Source: Anaerocolumna cellulosilytica
GTDB taxonomy: Bacteria > Bacillota > Clostridia > Lachnospirales > Lachnospiraceae
Direction of reading: 5' to 3'
NCBI RefSeq assembly: GCF_014218335.1
Contig: NZ_AP023367.1
Span: 5,201,001-5,265,000 of the forward strand
DNA: 64,000 nt
Position numbers and translations under genes: made by a program
The notes under the pieces: model-generated
The model's input: only the letters and a program-made list of their open reading frames with translations
Databases searched by the model: none
Told to the model about the DNA's origin: nothing
Shown: positions 56,150 to 64,000 of the stretch, piece after piece
How positions within the stretch are numbered: position 1 is the first letter of the stretch
Layout: each line of letters begins with the position of its first letter

Positions 56150-56960
56150 GTTACCTGAAATTGCTAAACTCTCGGGACAAATGAGAGATGTTCTGTGTGG
56201 AAAGACCATACAAAATCTTACTCTGCTGCAAGAGAAATGCGCCAACATCCCGTCTGATGAGTTTCAAAAACGAATCACGGGTGCAAGGATTGATGATATC
56301 CGTAATAGAGGGAAATGGATTATTACTACGCTTAATAATGGTGAAAATATCCTTTTATCTCTTGGTATGGGCGCAGATATTTTGTTCTTCGATAATGAGA
56401 AGAATGAAACGGACAAATACCAGATAAAGGTTCTCTTTAGTGATGGCAGCGGTTATACCGCCCGCTTTTGGTGGTTCGGTAAGTTCTTACTTGTTTCGGA
56501 TGGCGAGCTTGCATCAGAGCCCAATACAAAAGACATTGCTATTGACCCATTTGATGAAAAATTTACGCTTGATTATTTTTCATCACTTCTGAAAGGAAAA
56601 AAGACGCAGATAAAAGCTTTTTTAATGAATCAGAAGAATGTTGGTGGAATCGGAAATATGTATATGCACGATATTTTATTCAAGGCACATCTACATCCTC
56701 AAAAGAAAATATCGGATATGAGCGGGGAAGAAATTAAATTGCTTTATAGCACCATAACAGAGCTTTTGAACCTCTCACAGGAAAAAGGCGCGTTTGCTTA
56801 CGAAAGTGATTTCTTTGGGCAAAAAGGTGGCTTCACAATGGATTATTTCCTTGTAGGCTATAAAGAAAACCAGCCCTGCCCGGTCTGTGGCGAGACAATA
56901 GTTTCAATAAAAACTGGCAGTACATCTACTTTCATATGTCCTGCCTGCCAAAAAGAATAG
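56142..56960 (+). CDS. Formamidopyrimidine-DNA glycosylase (Fpg/Nei) family protein
   Basis: A 272-residue member of the Fpg/Nei family of base-excision repair glycosylases. The N-terminus is MAELPEIAK: E3 is retained but the usual Pro2 nucleophile is Ala. The helix-two-turn-helix block (KAFLMNQKNVGGIGNMYMHD) and a C-terminal zinc finger (CPVCGETIVSIKTG, then FICPACQKE, four Cys) are intact. Catalysis by another amine or DNA binding without lyase activity is possible. The start could also be the ATG at 56136. The first codons overlap the MerR stop at 56149, indicating translational coupling. Confidence 0.85.
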   Translation: MAELPEIAKLSGQMRDVLCGKTIQNLTLLQEKCANIPSDEFQKRITGARIDDIRNRGKWIITTLNNGENILLSLGMGADILFFDNEKNETDKYQIKVLFSDGSGYTARFWWFGKFLLVSDGELASEPNTKDIAIDPFDEKFTLDYFSSLLKGKKTQIKAFLMNQKNVGGIGNMYMHDILFKAHLHPQKKISDMSGEEIKLLYSTITELLNLSQEKGAFAYESDFFGQKGGFTMDYFLVGYKENQPCPVCGETIVSIKTGSTSTFICPACQKE

Positions 56961-56961
56961 T

Positions 56962-57030
56962 ACGAAAATACACCAACCCTTTTTCATACTCTCGGTTGGT
57001 GAAGGATTCCCTTAATGGGTTAATAGGAGG
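56962..57030 (+). repeat. Intergenic hairpin repeat, copy A
   Basis: Directly after the Fpg-like stop. It contains ACGAAAATACACCAACC, a variable loop, CGGTTGGT, then CCTTAATGGGTT and ATAGGAGG, the last being the ribosome binding site of the next gene. CACCAACC and GGTTGGTG can pair. It matches copy B at 57600-57663. Confidence 0.85.
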
Positions 57031-57042
57031 AGATTTTTTATT

Positions 57043-57591
57043 ATGAACATATTGGAAATCAAGCAGACTATGATTGACAAAGGTATTCCCAAGGAAGTAA
57101 TGGAGCAATTTGTTTTTCCAGAAAGTAAAGATGAAACGCCGGAAGAAAAAATAGCATTTGTGAATCAAATGGATAATTTACTTTCAAAAGTTCAAATTCT
57201 TTCCGTTATGGAGGAGCAAGGTTGCAACAAGAATGAACCTACCGCTGTATTTATGCTAAAACTTAAAGATAAATCCATCGGAGAACGCATTAAAATACTA
57301 AACGCAATGGGTATAAACGAATTTGCTCGCAGCAGATTAAATGATGATGGGACATTAAGTATATTTTGGGATTTTGAGGAAAATGGAAAATATATATGTG
57401 TATGCCCATGTATGAATACATTGTCCAAATCCACGACCGTTTCCCTTACATATTGCGGTTGTTGCAGTGGACATGTAAAATATCATATTGAAAACAGTCT
57501 CGGCGTAAAATTGCGCCTTAAAGAAACTGTATCATCCCCCATTAGCTCTAATGGTGAAAAACAATGCGAACATCTTTTTGAAATAATATAA
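57043..57591 (+). CDS. Cysteine-rich hypothetical protein
   Basis: A 182-residue protein. The N-terminal 70 residues are helical (MNILEIKQTMIDKGIPKEVM). The C-terminal half has CVCPCMNTLSKSTTVSLTYC, GCCSGHVKYHIENSLGVKL and a late QCEHLFEI, i.e. a Cys/His-rich segment that probably binds metal. From its look it belongs to small clostridial proteins related to hydrolase-like DUF6144, but I am not sure. The start has GGAGGAG upstream inside the repeat element. Confidence 0.7.
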   Translation: MNILEIKQTMIDKGIPKEVMEQFVFPESKDETPEEKIAFVNQMDNLLSKVQILSVMEEQGCNKNEPTAVFMLKLKDKSIGERIKILNAMGINEFARSRLNDDGTLSIFWDFEENGKYICVCPCMNTLSKSTTVSLTYCGCCSGHVKYHIENSLGVKLRLKETVSSPISSNGEKQCEHLFEII

Positions 57592-57599
57592 AAAGTAAC

Positions 57600-57663
57600 A
57601 CGAAAATACACCAACCTATTAAATTCGGTTGGTAACGGAAGCCTTAATGGGTTGATAGGGGGT
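57600..57663 (+). repeat. Intergenic hairpin repeat, copy B
   Basis: Same layout as copy A: ACGAAAATACACCAACC, a 9-nt loop region, CGGTTGGT, CCTTAATGGGTT, ATAGGGGG. It joins the Cys-rich gene to the DUF3788 gene. A partial third copy (ATACCAACCTG) follows the stop at 58434. Confidence 0.85.
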
Positions 57664-57669
57664 TGTATA

Positions 57670-58434
57670 ATGAGCAAAAAAACAGAACTACAAAAGGTCA
57701 GCGAGAATACTATGAGCTTTATGCGAGGAAAATATGTTTTGGATGAGGTGGGCAACGGCAAAGATGAATTGAAATTCCGCAAAGGCGGGAAAACTGTGCT
57801 AACTATCTACATACGGGAAGACCATTACGATTTTCTTATTATTTTCGGAAAGGCAGAACGTGAATTATTTGAGGCGCGGCGCAATGAATTTCCCCAGAAG
57901 ATACAAGAAATTTACGATAACAGTAAAACACATCATGACGGCAAATGGATGTTAATTTCCGTTGCCAATTTACATATGCTCGAAGCTGTCGAGCAGCTTG
58001 TTTTGATTAAGAAAAAACCTAACCGAAAACCGTTTCCGAAAGAGCAAGCGGTCTATTCCAGTTGCGGACACCGTTGTGATTTGTGTGTGCATTATAACGG
58101 CGGAACAATCAGCGAGGAGTTCCGGGCAGAGTTGAAAGAGCGGCTGATACGTGTATATGCGGGAGGTGTAGGCGATGGGGGATATTGGGGCGATGATATG
58201 AAGTTATGTGATGGCTGTCATACAGGGGGATTGGATAAAAGCTTTAACTGCGATTCTTTGAAATGTGCTGCGAAAAATGACGTTGATAGATGCCAGAATT
58301 GTTATAAAAATCCTTGTGATAAGGCACATCATTTATATCAAGGGCTTAAACCTGAAATCCACGCAAATACCATTGCTGCCGACGATGTTACATGGGTAAT
58401 TCTGCCTTATGTATTTGAACAATACGGAAATTAA
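57670..58434 (+). CDS. DUF3788/DUF3795 fusion protein
   Basis: A 254-residue protein. The N-terminal 120 residues (MSFMRGKYVLDEVGNGKDEL, YDFLIIFGKAERELFEARR) resemble DUF3788. The C-terminal part (SSCGHRCDLCVHYNGG, LCDGCHTGGL, CQNCYKNPCDKAHHL) is Cys-rich like DUF3795 and probably binds metal. Functions are unknown. The start at 57670 has GGGGG 6 nt upstream, provided by the repeat element. Confidence 0.75.
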   Translation: MSKKTELQKVSENTMSFMRGKYVLDEVGNGKDELKFRKGGKTVLTIYIREDHYDFLIIFGKAERELFEARRNEFPQKIQEIYDNSKTHHDGKWMLISVANLHMLEAVEQLVLIKKKPNRKPFPKEQAVYSSCGHRCDLCVHYNGGTISEEFRAELKERLIRVYAGGVGDGGYWGDDMKLCDGCHTGGLDKSFNCDSLKCAAKNDVDRCQNCYKNPCDKAHHLYQGLKPEIHANTIAADDVTWVILPYVFEQYGN

Positions 58435-58453
58435 GGGGGATACCAACCTGCTT

Positions 58454-59548
58454 TTATATTAAATCGATACTTGTGTATCTGTTTGATACATAGCTATACT
58501 CGTCTTCTGTATTGTCTGTGTTTGCTTGTTCTGTAACCGTTTTCGTCTGGGCGAGCTGTCTGATGGTGCTTACTTTGCGTATATCCTCGCATCTAACATC
58601 TAACTCAAATAAGACTGCTATCTTACCCCAAAATACCTCAGATGGTGTCTCCATACCATTCTCAACGTTGCAGTAGTATGCTCTGCTACAGCCGAGTTTG
58701 GTAGCAATCTGCTGCTGGGTAAGTGCAGAGTTAATACGCAAATCATACAGCATCTTACGAAGCCTTTTCGAGTTACTATGTTTAGCTTTTGCTATTTTAT
58801 CGGCTTTTACAGCTGTGCCATCATGCTTGCGATACGCACTAGAAATCCACTCACCTGATTGATGGCGTACCTTGCCTTCCTCCACACCTTTGTACACTCC
58901 GGATTGTCGTAAAACACTAAGGATAGCAGCTCTTTTTATACCAAATCCAGCATTTTCAAGCTGACGAAGACCAGCACCATCTACATACATTTGTATGATG
59001 GCTGAGTTACGCTCTGCTTTGGATATATATGCAGGTCTATCAGGTGTGGTAAAAACATCTGGCAGGGGATACTCTACATACTGCTGGCATACTCCAGCTC
59101 CGCAAGAACTAAGTAGGGCATATATGTCGTCTGCGGGAGACTCATATCCGTGCAAAATATCCCATAGCTGTAAAACAGACATATGTAATCTGTCTAACAG
59201 CTTATAGCAACTAATAGACTGCATAGCTTGTTGTGTACGAGTAATGCCCCAGTCTGTAAGGCATTGTTTTTTCAGCGGTTTTTGTCTCTCGTACCGGATA
59301 TACATATCCAAAACTGCAAAATCATCTTTGGCTATGTATACAATATGTTTAGCACTCTGCAATCCTCTAGTATTTAGGACGCTTGTAAGTATTTTGGCAT
59401 CATTGATAGCTATATTATGTATAGCTCCGCCAGCAATTAATGTATATTCATCATCTGCTATAATATAGTCAATCTGTGATAATGTAGATAATATTAAATC
59501 CTTGCACTTACGCAAATCTATCCGATAGTCTCCATATTTAGTAACCAT
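58454..59548 (-). CDS. Protein with C-terminal XRE-type HTH
   Basis: A 364-residue protein. A canonical XRE helix-turn-helix lies near residues 265-325 (LTQQQIATKLGCSRAYYCNV, then SEVFWGKIAVLFEL). The first 240 residues are unrecognised; they include a possible second HTH (GAGLRQLENAGFGIKRAAIL) and a helical N-terminus. A role as island regulator is probable, with the N-terminal part sensing an unknown signal. The tail is acidic and low complexity. Confidence 0.75.
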   Translation of the reverse strand: MVTKYGDYRIDLRKCKDLILSTLSQIDYIIADDEYTLIAGGAIHNIAINDAKILTSVLNTRGLQSAKHIVYIAKDDFAVLDMYIRYERQKPLKKQCLTDWGITRTQQAMQSISCYKLLDRLHMSVLQLWDILHGYESPADDIYALLSSCGAGVCQQYVEYPLPDVFTTPDRPAYISKAERNSAIIQMYVDGAGLRQLENAGFGIKRAAILSVLRQSGVYKGVEEGKVRHQSGEWISSAYRKHDGTAVKADKIAKAKHSNSKRLRKMLYDLRINSALTQQQIATKLGCSRAYYCNVENGMETPSEVFWGKIAVLFELDVRCEDIRKVSTIRQLAQTKTVTEQANTDNTEDEYSYVSNRYTSIDLI

Positions 59549-60177
59549 AGTTATGTACCTCCGTAACCTTGAAAAATATTATTGATTTAGTGCTTTTATA
59601 AAAATCATACCTCATTTGTTAAGTAAAATCTAGTTGTTTTTAGTGCGAGAAGTATGTAGATAAACAGGCCTTATCATATATAGAGATAGTTGGGAGGCTG
59701 TGTGGAACTTATAGGGATAGACAGCGATAGGGAGCTAAGCTCTACATAGACGATATCGCATGGCTGGTGTCAGCTGTTAGCACTTGGATTTATACGTTAA
59801 CATACTTTGCAACCTGTTAATTTATTATAATGTATCCGAATTCAATTTATAACTCAATGTGTTCCTCACTACGCAGACACTCCTGGCTTACTCAATATAA
59901 TATTTCGGGGCCGACAGCTCATCCTTTTAAGTCACGAATACCTACCGTATCGGTATCCGTGGCTTATTTTATATACACATCAAATCAAGGTATGTTTCAT
60001 AAACATATCAGAACTATACCACATTTGTTAAGTAATTATTTTAAATTATTGTCTGCAAGTATAAGTCAAAAGCAAGCCTTGCAAATTATATGTATAAGTT
60101 GAGAGTATGTATGATATCAATATTATAGACAGATGAGGAACTAAGCTCTATACAAGCGGGATTGTTTAACATCTTTG
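59549..60177. other. Non-coding region with diverged repeats and a hairpin
   Basis: 629 nt without a gene. ATTTGTTAAGTAA occurs near 59615 and 60022, and AGACAG...CTAAGCTCTA near 59715-59750 and 60130-60155, so two diverged copies of a block of about 150 nt flank the centre. The centre has a TATAATG (59827-59833) and a 13-of-14-pair hairpin at 59929-59965 followed by ATTTTAT, consistent with a small rightward RNA of about 130 nt. Confidence 0.45.
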
Positions 60178-61212
60178 CTACACACTTATCCAAAACTCCT
60201 TAACCCTACGCTTAGCAGTAGCGACAGCTTGTGGGTCAGCGTCAGAGCCGAAGACCTTACGACCACCAGCAATAAGTCCTGCTATAATTGTCGTTGAACT
60301 ACCCATACATACGTCCATTATGGTATCACCTTCGACAGAGAAGGTTTTTATCAGCTCAACAAACGCTGGGAGACTCTGTTGGTATGGATGTAGTCCACTA
60401 TCGTCTGCGTCACGAGGTGGCGGTATATGTATGTCTGGCGTATAAGATGTTTTTTTATTGGGAGCGCCTTTAACGTAATGTAGAATAGCTTTCCATTTAG
60501 GTATGACTCTGCGTGGGTGTACTAACTGGGTTCCATTAGGTGTCATGTATGCGTGACACCAGTTATAAGTCAAGTGCTCACCCAGAGCTTTCATAGCTTG
60601 TGGCAGTAATAATTGCCCGCACATAACGACCAGAGAGCCGTTAGGTTTTAATAGTTTTTCACTTATACGGGCAAGGTAAGGATATAAATCGGCGTACTCT
60701 GCCTTATACATCATATCAACTAAAATTAAATCTATTGAGTTTGGCATTATTCGGTCATAGTCACCTTCAATCTTTAGGTTTGCGACAAATAATTGAACAT
60801 CGTCCTCTGTTACCGTTATTGCTGGGTTTTTCTTTTGTTCACGTTGCTCTTTACGTAGTAGCGTCAAGGCCAGTCGTGGGCTTACTGTAACTCCCTCTAG
60901 TTCTACCAGTTTATCCAATAATCCAGGTGTCCGTAAGCATTTCAATGTTCTATCTGACAACTTCTTATTTAATATCTCAGGGTGCTGTTTAACCCATATG
61001 TGTTGAGTCCAATCCTCATTATCTTTATAATCCGGCAATGGGTCCAATTTGGACACTCCAAACAGCTCTAAACGATACTTAGACACGCTTGTTGGACTAA
61101 CTCCCAGCAATCGTGCTATTTTTTTATTTGAAAGTCCTTGATTACTCCTTAGCGTACTTTTTATCAGGCTTTGCTTGTCTTTACGTGATATTTGTTTTAT
61201 TTGCTTAGACAC
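60178..61212 (-). CDS. DNA methyltransferase with N-terminal HTH
   Basis: A 344-residue protein. The N-terminal 50 residues carry a helix-turn-helix (LSNKKIARLLGVSPTSVSKY). The C-terminal 200 residues are a beta-class N4/N6 amino-methyltransferase: the catalytic motif IV region is LILVDMMYK (DMMY, D166-Y169, instead of DPPY) and the SAM motif I region is IMDVCMGSSTTI near 305. NGSLVVMCGQ lies between. No restriction gene is next to it, so it is an orphan. The unusual motif IV may alter activity. It has no start-codon conflict. Confidence 0.82.
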   Translation of the reverse strand: MSKQIKQISRKDKQSLIKSTLRSNQGLSNKKIARLLGVSPTSVSKYRLELFGVSKLDPLPDYKDNEDWTQHIWVKQHPEILNKKLSDRTLKCLRTPGLLDKLVELEGVTVSPRLALTLLRKEQREQKKNPAITVTEDDVQLFVANLKIEGDYDRIMPNSIDLILVDMMYKAEYADLYPYLARISEKLLKPNGSLVVMCGQLLLPQAMKALGEHLTYNWCHAYMTPNGTQLVHPRRVIPKWKAILHYVKGAPNKKTSYTPDIHIPPPRDADDSGLHPYQQSLPAFVELIKTFSVEGDTIMDVCMGSSTTIIAGLIAGGRKVFGSDADPQAVATAKRRVKEFWISV

Positions 61213-61359
61213 TAATCATCACCTCCTTAGATATGCCTATGGTTATTATAACCTAAGGCGATAATAATATCTTCAATTATTTAGTGACTATGAGGTGCCT
61301 ACATACAAGCCTTGCATAAATCAACCTATAAAATTCAAACTTTTAGGGGGATTACCATT

Positions 61360-62577
61360 ATGATTCTTACATATGCTAAAGGCATGGTTACGGCCGATGA
61401 CACAAAAGGGCTATTTAATGACGCAAACATAAATATTTTTTTACAAGACCTTATCTGTAGTGGTATACTTAGGGCGTCAGAGGTTTCAGATAAAATGAAT
61501 ATGCTAAGAAAGAAACAAGTAGATACGATTCACACTAAAAAAATTTATACCAGAAAGGATGGTAGAGTTTTTACAAGAATATTAGAAAATGGCAAAGAAA
61601 AACAAGTCGCAGGCAAGGATGAAACAGAACTCTATGAAAAGCTCTATGATTTTTACTTTGGTGATAATAATGCAAGCCTTGAGGATTTATACCCACAATG
61701 GGTAGAATGGAGAACCAACGAAACAAACACATCTCAAAAGACTGTAAAAGAGAACGGTTACATTTGGAACGCACATCTCAGGGATAACCCCATTACACAA
61801 GTTCCTCTAAAACAACTAAAACCAAAGGATTTTATTTGCTATTTTCGCACAATTACCAAAGGAGTCACACTTACGAGGAAGCGCTTCAATGACCTGAAAA
61901 GCGTGATGAACGGCATTATATACTTCGCCATAGAAAAGGAGATTATCGAGCATAATTATTTGCGAGACATAAACTATCGCCAGTTTACCTATAAACCTGA
62001 AAACAATGATGTCATCCCTTATACTGAGATGGAACGCTTACAAATTATCAATCAATTATCCAACGATGATTTGTACTCTCTCGCTATTAAGCTCGACTTC
62101 TATTTGACTTTAAGGATTTCGGAATTAAAAGGTTTAATGTGGGATGATATCCGAGGCGACCTTATTTATATCCAGCGTTTGATAAACGATAAAAATGAAA
62201 TTTTAGACGATATAAAAGGGCATAAAGAAGAAGGTAAACGCTACATACCATTAACAAGTGCAACTAAGGTAATCCTAAATCAGATTAAGCTTTTGAACCC
62301 TAATAGTGAATATCTTTTTATTCGCAATAATAAGACTTTAGCTACGGTCACTTTTAATCGTCGAATTAAAAAGTGTTGTACCGAACTTGGAATTGAATAT
62401 CGTCCTTCGCATAAGGTTAGGTTTTCGACAGCTTCAATTCTGTTCAAGAATGGGGTTGGTGCACCTGAATTACAAAAAATGTTAGGCCATACGACACTTA
62501 CAATGACTTCACATTACCTACGCTCAGTAACACCTGCCGACGAAACCATAGAAAAAATGGGGGCCGTTTTAGGTTAA
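61360..62577 (+). CDS. Tyrosine site-specific integrase
   Basis: A 405-residue phage-type integrase. A core-binding SAM-like domain (TVKENGYIWNAHL, LKPKDFICYF) precedes the catalytic domain with Arg in FYLTLRISELKGLMWDD, the His-x-x-Arg box in PSHKVRFSTAS, His in MLGHTT and the Tyr nucleophile in MTSHYLRS. The start at 61360 (MILTYAKGM) has TAGGGGG upstream; an in-frame ATG at 61312 is possible. It is placed 90 nt from the attR core at tRNA-Cys and should catalyse integration and excision of the island. Confidence 0.95.
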   Translation: MILTYAKGMVTADDTKGLFNDANINIFLQDLICSGILRASEVSDKMNMLRKKQVDTIHTKKIYTRKDGRVFTRILENGKEKQVAGKDETELYEKLYDFYFGDNNASLEDLYPQWVEWRTNETNTSQKTVKENGYIWNAHLRDNPITQVPLKQLKPKDFICYFRTITKGVTLTRKRFNDLKSVMNGIIYFAIEKEIIEHNYLRDINYRQFTYKPENNDVIPYTEMERLQIINQLSNDDLYSLAIKLDFYLTLRISELKGLMWDDIRGDLIYIQRLINDKNEILDDIKGHKEEGKRYIPLTSATKVILNQIKLLNPNSEYLFIRNNKTLATVTFNRRIKKCCTELGIEYRPSHKVRFSTASILFKNGVGAPELQKMLGHTTLTMTSHYLRSVTPADETIEKMGAVLG

Positions 62578-62584
62578 AAATAGC

Positions 62585-62602
62585 TTGCACCAATTTGCAC
62601 CA
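62585..62602. other. Integrase arm-type sites, right end
   Basis: TTGCACC-aatt-TGCACC pair 62 nt inside attR, matching the pair near attL. Confidence 0.6.
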
Positions 62603-62622
62603 ACATTTTTAAAATTAAAAAA

Positions 62623-62657
62623 TGCTTCAAACCCTTGATTTATAAGGATTTGAAGCA
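62623..62657 (-). terminator. Terminator of tRNA-Asn/Cys transcript, supplied by the island
   Basis: Minus strand: TGCTTCAAATCCTT / AAGGGTTTGAAGCA stem followed by TTTTTT. It replaces the original terminator left outside attL. Confidence 0.8.
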
Positions 62658-62664
62658 CTTACTT

Positions 62665-62691
62665 AGAGAGGCGACAACCAGATTTGAACTG
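62665..62691 (-). repeat. attR: 27-bp att core within tRNA-Cys
   Basis: Identical to the attL copy; overlaps the 3' half of the tRNA-Cys gene. Confidence 0.93.
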
Positions 62692-62739
62692 GTGATCAGG
62701 GTGTTGCAGACCCATGCCTTACCACTTGGCTATGTCGCC
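62669..62739 (-). tRNA. tRNA-Cys (anticodon GCA)
   Basis: A 71-nt cloverleaf on the minus strand. GGCGACA pairs with TGTCGCC, the anticodon loop is CTGCAAC between GGGT and ACCC (anticodon GCA), and the T arm is CCAG-TTCAAAT-CTGG. It remains intact after integration because the island carried a copy of the 3' end. Confidence 0.97.
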
Positions 62740-62774
62740 ATATTTAATTTACTAAGCTACTTCTTAATAAATAG

Positions 62775-62846
62775 CTCCCCGAGTTGGGCTCGAACCAACA
62801 ACCCCACGGTTAACAGCCGTGTGCTCTACCATTGAGCTATCGAGGA
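62775..62846 (-). tRNA. tRNA-Asn (anticodon GTT)
   Basis: A minus-strand tRNA: acceptor TCCTCGA/TCGGGGA, anticodon stem CACGG/CCGTG with loop CTGTTAA (anticodon GTT), T arm GTTGG-TTCGAGC-CCAAC. It lies between 23S and tRNA-Cys and is probably part of the rRNA transcript. Confidence 0.96.
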
Positions 62847-63246
62847 AGAACACTACCATTTTAATATGTTAGACTATAAAAGTCAAGGCTTTTTTAAAAC
62901 TTTTTCAATTTGATAAATAATTTGAAAATTTTAAAATGCATGAGCATTTTTTAAATTTATCTTTCTATACATTCTATTAATGATATCTTTTCTTAAAAAT
63001 AATTTCAAATGTAATATAAGTTATTTATCTACTAAGCAGTTTTTTATTATTTATATCCACCTATCGTTGCAGCATAACATATTATGAATGAATTAGAATG
63101 AAAAAACGTCACAAAACAAAGTCTTACTACTTGTTTTACGACGCATTCATATATACATTCAAAACTACACATTAAACACCATTGCTATTTATGAACATTA
63201 CCTGATAAAGCTTTACATAAGTTACCTTATATTCAACCTTATCTTT
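62847..63246. other. AT-rich spacer, 23S to tRNA-Asn, no 5S gene
   Basis: 400 nt of very AT-rich DNA. I looked for a 5S rRNA on both strands and found none; no reading frame is credible either. Processing sites for 23S must lie here. Confidence 0.65.

Positions 63247-64000
<754 letters not shown>

Larger units (their letters stand above)
50758..62691. mobile_element. Integrated element at tRNA-Cys (about 11.9 kb)
   Basis: Bounded by the 27-bp direct repeats at 50758-50784 and 62665-62691, with a tyrosine integrase gene beside the intact tRNA-Cys. Paired TTGCACC arm-type sites lie about 60 nt inside each border (50841-50858 and 62585-62602). Cargo: degenerate type III toxin-antitoxin locus, IS1182-type element, hypothetical gene, serine recombinase, MerR operon with Fpg-like and Cys-rich genes, XRE-type protein and DNA methyltransferase. 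No conjugation, capsid or replication gene is visible, so it looks like a genomic island or satellite that may need helper functions. Confidence 0.88.

Noticed and set aside
56962..57663. Integron attC sites
   Set aside because: The repeats lack the GTTRRRY core and no integron-type integrase is present, although the cassette-like order is real.
59830..60102. A 90-residue frame inside the island's non-coding region
   Set aside because: No ribosome binding site; it overlaps a strong hairpin and a diverged repeat block.

Overview
The window looks like a chromosome segment of a low-GC, anaerobic, plant-polysaccharide-degrading Firmicute of the Lachnospiraceae type. The evidence is AT-rich intergenic DNA, AGGAGG ribosome binding sites, a reverse rubrerythrin, a CspA-like subtilase, many glycan enzymes, and LytTR/DUF3021 and ABC-2 export modules. 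No species name can be given from sequence alone.

Positions 1-20200 form a glycan-use region. A leftward operon (10848 to 2365) encodes two sugar permeases, a lipoprotein binding protein, a GH38 alpha-mannosidase and a CehA/McbA-type PHP hydrolase. It is flanked by an AraC regulator and by the 5' part of another sugar-binding-domain protein that runs off the window. A GH51 arabinofuranosidase, a ROK fructokinase-type sugar kinase, a GH130 mannosylglucose phosphorylase and a cellobiose 2-epimerase follow. The last two make up the known intracellular mannobiose route (mannobiose to mannosylglucose to mannose-1-phosphate plus glucose). A small stress block (TrhA/hemolysin III, Fur-family repressor, reverse rubrerythrin) sits between them.

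Positions 20200-48700 are mostly housekeeping and signalling: DEAD-box helicase, NrnA-like DHH phosphoesterase, ClpB, a CspA-like protease, an M42 peptidase, ExoIII, HAD phosphatases, an MFS carrier, a probable niacin ECF S component, tRNA-Gly(CCC), a chloramphenicol-acetyltransferase-like gene behind a translational attenuator, AraC plus a FecB-like lipoprotein, a four-gene ABC exporter/LytTR/DUF3021 operon, and a two-component system with a secreted protein.

Positions 48700-50530 are a scar zone: an internally deleted group II intron and a truncated acyltransferase joined to an AbrB-like gene. From 50758 to 62691 lies an integrated element of about 11.9 kb. It is bounded by a 27-bp direct repeat of the tRNA-Cys 3' end, with a tyrosine integrase next to the intact tRNA-Cys and paired TTGCACC arm sites just inside both ends. 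Its cargo includes a degenerate type III toxin-antitoxin locus (40-nt RNA repeats separated from a frameshifted toxin gene by an IS1182-family element), a serine recombinase next to a cluster of TTATGACAC boxes, a MerR operon with an Fpg-like protein, two further genes each followed by a repeated hairpin element, an XRE-type protein and an HTH-DNA methyltransferase fusion.

The window ends in tRNA-Cys, tRNA-Asn and the 3' part of a 23S rRNA gene, all leftward. No 5S gene is visible between the 23S gene and the tRNAs.
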